Source: CAYLMG01 sp964464635
GTDB taxonomy: Bacteria > Planctomycetota > Phycisphaerae > Sedimentisphaerales > Anaerobacaceae
Length of the DNA stretch: 14,202 nucleotides
Assembly (NCBI GenBank): GCA_964464635.1
Contig: CAYXGT010000073.1
Span: 1 to 14,202, forward strand
Direction of reading: 5' to 3'
The notes under the pieces are model-generated. The model ran no database searches and was not told the DNA's origin. It saw only the letters and a program-made list of their open reading frames with translations. How positions within the stretch are numbered: position 1 is the first letter of the stretch; each line of letters starts with the position of its first letter. Position numbers and translations under genes: made by a program. Positions 10,501 to 14,202 of this stretch are shown one piece after another.

Positions 10501-10870
10501 AAGGACAGTAGAATAAGTAGTCTGCACTATTTCCACCAAAATCAAAGACCCGTTGCCAGCCACTGTACGCACCTACTTCGAACCATGCCTCAATCGTAAC
10601 GCTTGTAAGGTTTTCATCAAGTACATCAGACGGCAGATTCACAGCTCCGCCACCATCCAGTACCAGGGCGCCGCCGGAAACATAAGCACTTCCGATGAGC
10701 GAGCCGTGGGCTGAGCCGACAGAGTCGTCGGCATCCGTATCGAAACTATAGCGGTGAACCAAATCCGCACGGACAACAGAAGATAAAAACATAATAAGTA
10801 CCAATAAAAACAGTGACATTCTCGAACTCATAGCTTTGAACGTCCATTCCGGGCTTTTGTTTGAATTCAT
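4511..10870 (-). CDS. Giant secreted lamin-tail/CotH kinase family protein (2119 aa)
   Basis: ATG at 10870 has AAAGGA 5 nt upstream. The hydrophobic signal peptide is about 15-35 (FLLVLIMFLSSVVRA), so an internal Met14 is an alternative start. Domains: LamG-like 36-225; two FN3-like domains 243-343 and 345-435; dockerin-like pair 444-497 with complete calcium loops (D445, D447, D449, D453, D456 and D477, N479, D481, D485, D488); LTD 503-665; Ig-like region 672-820; CotH kinase about 838-1235 (YRLRGGNGRYN, AGKRSMKFRF, GDFYGLYQAFE, NVYKLSD, MPFDFDDSW); FN3-like domain interrupted by a jelly-roll-like insert at about 1361-1532; three further LTDs at 1615-1790, 1796-1935 and 1945-2117. It ends in a plain polar tail, with no PEP-CTERM or other sorting signal seen, so release or calcium-dependent surface retention is likelier than lipid anchoring. 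An exported kinase acting on envelope proteins is inferred from the family. It follows the HlyD gene after 66 nt and probably shares its transcript. Confidence 0.93.
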   Translation of the reverse strand: MNSNKSPEWTFKAMSSRMSLFLLVLIMFLSSVVRADLVHRYSFDTDADDSVGSAHGSLIGSAYVSGGALVLDGGGAVNLPSDVLDENLTSVTIEAWFEVGAYSGWQRVFDFGGNSADYLFYCPSIPAGTSRFVLGTGGNEIIVDGPTLPLGTPTHIACVYDGTVPELRLYQDGQLIGSASVGAFTLANVQRLNAFIGDSCWPGDPYFNGTMDEFRIYNIHFSDSMAEASYLSGPDTPLEFYSVPSNPNPPDEAASTLLTPTLTWDSDSSPDITGHRIYLGTNFNTVLTADPNSTGIYQTTKSPGDESFTPESDLEMDTTYYWRIEEVTASYVFSGPIWSFHTPKLKADNPIPPDGIGGISVVEVTLQWEAGVGAVGHRILFGTPQEEMQILEADYPYTSYVIESLDYETDYFWRIDELFSSAPDEEGYVWFFSTMQAAGPCLLGDLDGDCMVDFNDLALFSQYWTQSADCSAFNCPDLNQDHSVDSEDLEILISNWLKSNDALVVINEIHYHPDNNKEAVEFVELYNATVQEIDLNGWYLEGAVRYTFNETVIINPGEFVVIAEDPCALQAKFSVSSYGPFEGQLSNDGERIVLRNSTGDKIDEVDYDSDFPWPIAANGEGASMELINPSLDNDLAGSWRSSGYDKDAQRPELAFGAPAPGYQNSVYAIDVPPQIRQVNNDPEQPLSSQSCTITAKVTDPDGVKQVKLKYQVVAPGAYIPAYLPIPHASLLADPYQYRPINSEFENPTNWSEITMVDTGTGGDAVAGDSIYTALIPGQDNRTLVRYRIVAEDDNDNLIQVPYKDDDSFNLAYYVYDGIPDYVAAEDSVITPGYVHNAEILTSIPVYTLITRDEDFYQCNGYDWADQLDQGSFDPVIQDAGRAYNWEGALVYDGKVYDHMAYRLRGGNGRYNYGLAGKRSMKFRFNRGNYFQARDMYGKKFPYKWQHLNTHKMFGNKINGYQHYPYGINEAMNIRLFEAADVPAYDIWWFHFRVVDGAEEAPTGADGQYNGDFYGLYQAFENYDGAFLERLGLPKGNVYKLSDRIFDGQRQLRYQGEFAVDDCADYENIRWDLTYIASADFIRNHLDCDEWYRYHTVIEVIRSLDVFSGGDVVIHNLKNLAWYFYPDYTAENNYLGKVQFMPFDFDDSWGPFFNYGIDHGKGAIFDQSYINHYFQQYAIDPEKSPLKQEFRNYVREFNDIMWQPEIINPLIDEMAAIIEDFVPADRDRWRQDYTIPGSPIDNGTWEDAVDLLHNFAWNEGNYSGYPWQGTSDYLKDRANNLNINIEYPSNNYFKDYDHCAEDDLSRIPNTPTIAYIGEVNYPINDLRFETSAFSDPQGSGTFAATKWRIAEIEPYPEVNEPESIILIDSEENWKYYRAIDAEPSDPVEAWRALGFNDNSWQTGQTSIGYDDGDDNTDLSEQDPPMRDNYTTIYLRKTFEISNLSDIDSFDLDVYVDDGCIIWINETEVARPHCTSGFKAWDSTGANHDASWENVSLPTPYSYFVEGENIIAVHVLNQAKTSSDLSIDLTLTANYAEEPSEPIPLKRRKYELEAAWESEEITNPADLDIQIPGSAVRPGRIYRVRSRMKDDTGRWSHWSEPIEFLAGEPIGADILNYLRVSELMYHPAPANITQGELNVDKNEFEFIELKNIGTTETLDLSTVSITDGVDFDFAGSNVTSLEPGEFVLVVKNQDAFESRYGTSLSSRIAGTYDGKFDNAGEEVEISDTWNGVVVSFTYNDGYGWPQPADGAGHSLVPIDWWAMEDQQEGILDFSGNWRQSSYIHGSPGSEDPAVPAKTAVLNEFMAHTDYSNPEHPDYNSNDWIELYNASGSTVNLDGDWYLSDDIDDLKKYQLYNAALGAGVFFSYDEVEDFHNPITSGFGLDKTGEQIFLSYLPGTIGVDRVVDCIRFKGQENGISLGRYPNGGDYWFRMAGSRDLSNATPVEHIVISEIMYHPLAGSDNDEYIELYNPTGSSVHLYNADGSWRLDNAVSFTFPSSLSIASGARIVVVPFDPVVETVRLTAFESDYGCDLTANVNVFGPWSGNLSNGGERLALEMPQAPDPPEVNNSWIIIDQVTYGDYYPWPATPDGTGDALERISSSSSASGDDPDNWNGDTPSPGS
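4520..6028 (-). repeat. Three consecutive lamin-tail domain repeats within the large CotH gene
   Basis: Residues 1615-1790, 1796-1935 and 1945-2117 of the large CotH protein are three LTD units in a row. Two open with (S)E(I/L)MYHP and the middle one with LNEFMAH. Each continues to an (E/W)xIEL(Y/K)N strand and a GER/GEE-type turn. At DNA level the string gatgatacataa recurs on the plus strand near 5010 and 5998, and also near 40 in the other CotH gene, reflecting the shared MYHP motif. Divergence is high, so these are old domain duplications and not recent tandem copies. Confidence 0.75.
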
Positions 10871-10875
10871 AATGT

Positions 10876-10881
10876 TCCTTT
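10876..10881 (-). promoter_or_regulatory. Ribosome binding site of the large CotH gene
   Basis: AAAGGA with a 5-nt spacer to the ATG at 10870. It supports this start over the internal Met14, which lies nearer the hydrophobic core of the signal peptide. Confidence 0.6.
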
Positions 10882-10936
10882 CTTCGTATGTGCTTCTAAG
10901 AATAATACTTAAAGTAGTTTCGAATTTATTTTTAGA

Positions 10937-12100
10937 TCACAGGCCGCTGATTCCGACGGTTTCACCGGGAATAAGTTCCATGCCGGCAGGTATGGGTATC
11001 AGAACCGGTCTTCCCCACTGGGGTGTGGTCGTATTTGCCCACAGTTGAGGGGGAAGTTCTTCGAGCCCCGGCCCCATATAAGCGACATAGGAATTAGCCT
11101 GTTGCAAAGGATAGCTTCTTTTCATAATCTGTACCTTCATATTTTCTTTGACCTGGCTTATGCCGGGCTCGCGAATGTACGCGACTATCACCCTTGGTTC
11201 GGATTCAACTATATTCAGAATCGGGTCTTGCGGTTGTATTATCTCGCCAACCCGGCGCCTGATTCTGCTTACAGTACCTTTGAATGGAGATGTTATTTCA
11301 AGAGCTGGTCGGTCTCTCATTAATTCAAGAATAGCCTGTTCCTGTACGTTTACTTCTTCTCTTATTGGCTGTAGTGCGAGCTCTATTGAAGGATTGATAG
11401 GCTGTTTTTTCAAAATGACCTGCAGTCTTTCATTGGCCTGCTGGAGATTTTCTTCTGCCTGTGCGAGCAAGAGCTGATTTTCTTCAATCTCTTTTGCGAG
11501 GACTTCAGCCTCAGTTTTCAATCTTTCAGTTTCGTAGTGCTGTGTTATTTTTCCCTGGTTCTGTGTCAAATCCGATGATGCATTCAATATTTTGATATTT
11601 AAATCGAGCTCTTTTAGCCTTATTTTGTCCGGGGCGATTGTTGCTTTTAGTTCAACGACGCGGAGCTTGGCGGACTCGACATCAATTGCATATCTTCTTG
11701 CCGACTGCTCCAAATCATTCTGTCGTCCAGCCTCATCGGTTATTAATCTGTCTCTTGTAGCAATTATTTCAGCCTGCAGCTGTCGTATTGTTGCAAGCAG
11801 CACATCCTTTCTTGCTTCGAGTTCTATTTCGAGGTTTTTGGCATTGAGCACCGTGTCAACAACAACAACGACGTCGCCTTCATTAACTTTGTCAAAGAGA
11901 TGAACGGGTACAGCTTTTATTCTCCCTGCGACTGCGGCGGCAATTCGTCTTTCCTCACCCTCAACAAGACCTATACTTTCAAACCGTTGGGTGCGATTTT
12001 GAAAGAGAATTATAACTGCGCCTAAAGCCACCAGCCACACAATGACTGGTATAATATGTAAACGCAGACTTCCTTTTCTATGATTATTTATACTTTTCAT
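10937..12100 (-). CDS. HlyD-type membrane fusion (periplasmic adaptor) protein
   Basis: The 387-residue product has a short basic cytosolic tail, one transmembrane helix at about 14-33 (IIPVIVWLVALGAVIILF), the first half of a lipoyl/barrel-sandwich domain at 52-83 (RIAAAVAGRIKAVPV, VNEGDVVVVVD), a long predicted coiled coil from about 86 to 260 rich in E, K, Q, L and A, the second lipoyl half at 265-300 (ITSPFKGTVSRI, VGEIIQPQDPIL), and a beta-barrel region to the C-terminus. This is the order of HlyD/EmrA adaptors, which link an inner-membrane transporter to an outer-membrane duct. No ABC, MFS or RND transporter and no TolC-like protein is encoded in the window, so its partner is unknown. 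The ATG lies 7 nt after the DUF4956 stop. Its GGAGGT site lies 11 nt upstream and overlaps the end of that gene, which suggests translational coupling. The adjacent membrane protein is the obvious candidate partner, but that is inference. Confidence 0.9.
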   Translation of the reverse strand: MKSINNHRKGSLRLHIIPVIVWLVALGAVIILFQNRTQRFESIGLVEGEERRIAAAVAGRIKAVPVHLFDKVNEGDVVVVVDTVLNAKNLEIELEARKDVLLATIRQLQAEIIATRDRLITDEAGRQNDLEQSARRYAIDVESAKLRVVELKATIAPDKIRLKELDLNIKILNASSDLTQNQGKITQHYETERLKTEAEVLAKEIEENQLLLAQAEENLQQANERLQVILKKQPINPSIELALQPIREEVNVQEQAILELMRDRPALEITSPFKGTVSRIRRRVGEIIQPQDPILNIVESEPRVIVAYIREPGISQVKENMKVQIMKRSYPLQQANSYVAYMGPGLEELPPQLWANTTTPQWGRPVLIPIPAGMELIPGETVGISGL

Positions 12101-12107
12101 AAGTTTA

Positions 12108-12812
12108 TCAGACCTCCAGCAACACCTCCTGCATTGTCAGGCTCAGGTTTGTAACTCCCTGCATCTTTTCCAGTTCGGTGAGCATCTGTTCGTTTTTATC
12201 AGCGTTTCGAATCATCAGCTGATAAGCATATTCCACCTCATTACTTCCGAAGCCGGCATCCTGAGCAGAAATCAGAGTAAAGCCGCTACAAAAGCGTTTT
12301 AAGATTGCTGCCAGCGGGTGGTTTGGACCGATGTGTGTTGGTATTGTAAACCGCAGGAAGCCGTTATGAGGTTTATGCATACCAAATTTGCTAATATGCA
12401 GATACAGGAAAATCAGGGCCACCGAAATGGTTCCGGTTATGGCGATAGTGTAAGCCTGAGTTCCAGCGGCCATACCTATAGCAAGGCCGCAGAAAATGAA
12501 CAACATATCACGCGTATCCTTTACGACGTTTCTGAAGCGAATGATTGACATAGCACCCATCAATCCGAAAGCACGTGTAACGTTGTTTCCAATGACCGTC
12601 ATAATCAAAGCTACAACGACAGTAACCATTACAAGAGATTGCACGAAAGCTCTTGAATAGGACAGGCCTGCATGTGTGAAATAGTAAATCCAGGCAAGAA
12701 TCTGACCGAGAACAAAGGCAAGAAGAATCGAAAGCAGGATGTTTTCGGGTGTGAAAGCTCCTCTCGCCGACGGCACTCCATCCAAAATTTCCCAAATGTT
12801 ATCTATATTCAT
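12108..12812 (-). CDS. DUF4956 family integral membrane protein
   Basis: The product has 234 residues, a normal length for the family. Four hydrophobic segments are visible at about 25-46, 56-75, 103-119 and 120-140. The stretch between segments 2 and 3 carries the family signature ARxxGLxGAxSIIRFR followed by KDTRD (residues 80-102). The rest, 150-234, looks like a soluble cytosolic alpha/beta domain that ends in a short strand pair. AGAGGT stands 8 nt before the ATG. DUF4956 has no proven biochemical role that I know of; members are often found beside VTC-domain polymerases, as here. Four helices next to a soluble VTC domain recall the membrane part of the yeast VTC complex, through which polyphosphate is translocated, so a channel or membrane anchor for the polymerase is a reasonable hypothesis. 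It lies 22 nt after the polymerase stop and 7 nt before the HlyD gene. Confidence 0.88.
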   Translation of the reverse strand: MNIDNIWEILDGVPSARGAFTPENILLSILLAFVLGQILAWIYYFTHAGLSYSRAFVQSLVMVTVVVALIMTVIGNNVTRAFGLMGAMSIIRFRNVVKDTRDMLFIFCGLAIGMAAGTQAYTIAITGTISVALIFLYLHISKFGMHKPHNGFLRFTIPTHIGPNHPLAAILKRFCSGFTLISAQDAGFGSNEVEYAYQLMIRNADKNEQMLTELEKMQGVTNLSLTMQEVLLEV

Positions 12813-12834
12813 ATGTTTAGACCTCTTATCTAAA

Positions 12835-13731
12835 TCAGACTATTTTTACTTCGGCTATGTTCCTGCTGTTAATCTTTGGAGCGCAGAATCTAAGACTGCA
12901 GGCATTCTGTACGGACGTAGTATATTTTGACATCGAACGTTGTTTCAGACCGAAGTATCTTGTCATTCTGTTAAGCCATGCCGGGAATCGGCCGGTAAAC
13001 TTGATTTCCAAAATCACACCATATAAGGACACATTATTTCTCTGCCAGCCGCTGCCGCCGAGTAATACCTCGGCAGTAGTGCTGGTATTGAAAGACAAAT
13101 TTGTGTCAAAGGTTACCCTGACTCTGTTATCAGAAGTACCTTCGTAAGCTTTTCTCATATATCGTATTAATATTACAGGGCCTGCGTTAATACTGTTGTA
13201 ATACAAAAGAAATTGCTTTAGTGCCTCAATATCTTTTGGATTATCTTTTTGAGGGGGAATGTATCGGCCGGCGAGTATAGCTTCAAGGTCCTGAGTTTTT
13301 ACCCGTGCCCTGCTTTTTATAATCACAGTGTTGGCCCTTCTTTTGATTTCACAGAACCGCGGATAACTGAGGTCATCACTATAACTTCTGATTCGTAACT
13401 TAAAGCGAGTCAGGATTCCCGTAAGGCTTTCCCTGCAAAGCATCAAATCAGGTGAGTCCAGATATAGACTTACGATAGGGTAAAAGCCGTTCGGCTGCAG
13501 CTTGCTATAGTGGTCAACGGGCAGGTAATCAGAGACAAAGCGTTCGATAGCAGCAGCCTTGGCTTCGCTAATAAGATATTTCATCTCATATCGAGAAGCA
13601 AGAGTGGTATCAATTTTACTTTCCTTTACAGGTTTGAAGCTTGTTAGGAAACCTGTTAGGCTTTTACCGGATGTATGTTTAACCTGAGTTGTTTGCGGAT
13701 TTTTTTTAAAGCCATCTTCCACGTCAAACAC
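12835..13731 (-). CDS. VTC-domain polyphosphate polymerase
   Basis: The protein has up to 298 residues. After a variable N-terminus of about 45 residues the VTC tunnel-fold motifs follow in order: RYEMKY (47-52), LYLDSPD (89-95), KLRIRSY (111-117), EIKRR (128-132), IRYMRKAY (189-196), RVRVTFD (203-209), LEIKF (241-245) and SKY (268-270). These supply the basic residues that bind triphosphate and the acidic metal ligand known from yeast Vtc4, so the enzyme is expected to be active in making polyphosphate from ATP. No membrane segment or signal peptide is seen, so it should work at the cytosolic face. The start is uncertain. GTG at 13731 has only AGG directly next to it, while GTG at 13722 (codon 4) has AGGG 8 nt upstream. 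The N-terminus is not conserved, so either start keeps the whole domain. It is the first gene of the cluster. Confidence 0.92.
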   Translation of the reverse strand: MFDVEDGFKKNPQTTQVKHTSGKSLTGFLTSFKPVKESKIDTTLASRYEMKYLISEAKAAAIERFVSDYLPVDHYSKLQPNGFYPIVSLYLDSPDLMLCRESLTGILTRFKLRIRSYSDDLSYPRFCEIKRRANTVIIKSRARVKTQDLEAILAGRYIPPQKDNPKDIEALKQFLLYYNSINAGPVILIRYMRKAYEGTSDNRVRVTFDTNLSFNTSTTAEVLLGGSGWQRNNVSLYGVILEIKFTGRFPAWLNRMTRYFGLKQRSMSKYTTSVQNACSLRFCAPKINSRNIAEVKIV

Positions 13732-13758
13732 CCTATTAAATTAAATAAAACATTTTTT

Positions 13759-13809
13759 TTACAAAATAAAAATATAACTTGGGTATTTACTATACCCGAG
13801 GGTGTGCAT
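13759..13809 (-). CDS. Putative 16-residue leader peptide
   Basis: ATG at 13809 is preceded by AGGAG (13822-13818) with an ideal 8-nt spacer, a much better initiation site than that of the polymerase gene. The frame reads MHTLGYSKYPSYIFIL and stops at TAA (13761-13759), 27 nt before the polymerase GTG. It lies inside the leader of the strong promoter, and its codons 5-11 run through the stem-loop at 13778-13800, so ribosome movement would open that structure. Three of 16 residues are tyrosine. Too short for homology; a regulatory uORF is inferred. Confidence 0.4.
   Translation of the reverse strand: MHTLGYSKYPSYIFIL
13778..13800 (-). terminator. Leader stem-loop with U-rich tail (possible attenuator)
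   Basis: In the transcript GGGUAU pairs with AUACCC around the loop AGUAA. One mismatch and two more pairs (CU with AG) extend the stem. The sequence after it is UUAUAUUUUUAUUUUG, so this resembles a weak intrinsic terminator. It sits between a strong promoter and the first gene of the operon, which would fit attenuation. An upstream UUGGG near 13835 could pair with CCCAA of the right arm as an alternative fold. No folding energy was computed. Confidence 0.4.
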
Positions 13810-13849
13810 CCACCACGCTCCTGATAGTTAAATTCCCCAAATATGCGTT

Positions 13850-13878
13850 ATTATAACAAAAAAAAGGCCATTAGTCAA
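13850..13878 (-). promoter_or_regulatory. Strong sigma70-type promoter with extended -10
   Basis: On the minus strand TTGACT (13878-13873) is followed by a 17-nt spacer and a perfect TATAAT (13855-13850). TG stands one base upstream of the -10, giving the extended motif TGTTATAAT. The spacer contains a T8 tract. Transcription should start near 13843, about 110 nt before the polymerase start. It is the best candidate for driving the VTC-DUF4956-HlyD-CotH operon. Confidence 0.7.
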
Positions 13879-13883
13879 TATAT

Positions 13884-14084
13884 TTACCCATCAGCAGGGG
13901 GAATTTTTACGTCTTGATCCACCTGAGCATCGTTTACCGTTTTTAACTGATACCGGTAATAAGCCGGATTGGTTCGTCTGAGAGCAGATTTTACTTCGAA
14001 AGCTGCGTTTGCAGGGCCTTTTAGATGTGAGAAATAGTGCGTTTTTGTCCATTTAATGAGGGCTGTTAGATGCGTTTTATTCAC
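13884..14084 (-). CDS. Hypothetical 66-residue reading frame
   Basis: GTG at 14084 opens a frame of 66 codons to TAA at 13884, just 5 nt before the -35 element of the operon promoter. Codon use is not odd. The product would be soluble and basic, with a stretch of aromatic residues (NPAYYRYQLK) and no recognised motif. The only good Shine-Dalgarno nearby, AAGGAG at about 14104-14109, is about 20 nt from the GTG, too far for normal use, and no in-frame ATG lies between. It may be a small gene, a remnant or a chance frame. Confidence 0.25.
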   Translation of the reverse strand: MNKTHLTALIKWTKTHYFSHLKGPANAAFEVKSALRRTNPAYYRYQLKTVNDAQVDQDVKIPPADG

Positions 14085-14149
14085 ATTTTTTTGTTCGAAT
14101 GTTTCTCCTTTGCAGGGCTGTATCGTTTTTTAGCGTTTGTTTTCAGTTT

Positions 14150-14202
14150 TTATTTTGCGTATACGGCGATTTCGTCGATGTAAATGTCGTCGGTGTTCGT
14201 AC
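14150..14202 (-). CDS. C-terminal end of an upstream gene, partial
   Basis: The minus strand enters the window in an open frame that ends with TNTDDIYIDEIAVYAK and a TAA at 14152-14150. The alternating acidic and aliphatic pattern (DDIYIDEIAVY) is typical of the last strand of jelly-roll, LamG or carbohydrate-binding domains in secreted proteins, so this is probably another exported surface protein. The evidence is only 17 codons. No terminator is seen after it. Confidence 0.5.
   Translation of the reverse strand, partial: TNTDDIYIDEIAVYAK

Noticed and set aside
11592..11903. 103-codon plus-strand frame rich in Ser and Leu
   Set aside because: It is antisense to the Glu/Lys/Leu-rich coiled coil of the HlyD protein, which gives Ser/Leu/Phe-rich frames on the other strand.
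14008..14118. Direct repeat tttgcagggc at 14008-14017 and 14109-14118
   Set aside because: Only 10 bp, two copies, no flanking symmetry or mobile-element feature; likely chance.
1..14202. CRISPR arrays, tRNA or rRNA genes, transposases, attachment sites
   Set aside because: No regularly spaced repeats, cloverleaf-like or rRNA sequence, or mobile-element gene was seen when reading both strands; no computed search was possible.

Overview
The window reads as part of a genome of a Planctomycetota bacterium, probably Phycisphaerae or a Sedimentisphaerales-like group. That is an inference from protein style: very large secreted proteins that string together LamG-like, dockerin-like, lamin-tail (LTD) and CotH-kinase modules, and a moderate GC content. 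No rRNA or other taxonomic marker is present. All supportable genes lie on the minus strand, so transcription runs from right to left.

Layout from upstream to downstream (high to low coordinates). 14150-14202 is the last 17 codons of an upstream gene. 13884-14084 is a doubtful 66-codon reading frame. 13850-13878 is a near-consensus extended -10 sigma70-type promoter. It opens a leader of about 110 nt that contains a 16-residue leader-peptide frame with its own Shine-Dalgarno and a stem-loop followed by a U-rich run. Then come a VTC-type polyphosphate polymerase (13731-12835), a four-helix DUF4956 membrane protein (12812-12108), an HlyD-type membrane fusion protein (12100-10937), a 2119-residue secreted LTD/CotH kinase (10870-4511), a 339-nt gap, and a second secreted LTD/CotH kinase that starts at 4171 and runs off the left edge (at least 1390 residues).

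The first four genes have gaps of 22, 7 and 66 nt and read as one operon. The fifth may belong to it or use its own promoter in the 339-nt gap. Taken together the cluster suggests a cell-envelope phosphate system. A cytosolic VTC-domain enzyme would make polyphosphate from ATP, DUF4956 would be its membrane partner, the fusion protein would span the periplasm, and two exported CotH-type kinases would act outside the cytoplasmic membrane. Each family assignment is well supported by visible motifs. The joint function, and in particular export of polyphosphate or phosphate transfer to the exported proteins, is inference.

The strongest points for follow-up are the five-gene combination itself, an HlyD protein with no transporter partner in view, the leader-peptide/stem-loop ahead of the polymerase, and a jelly-roll-like domain inserted into two different host domains in the two CotH proteins.
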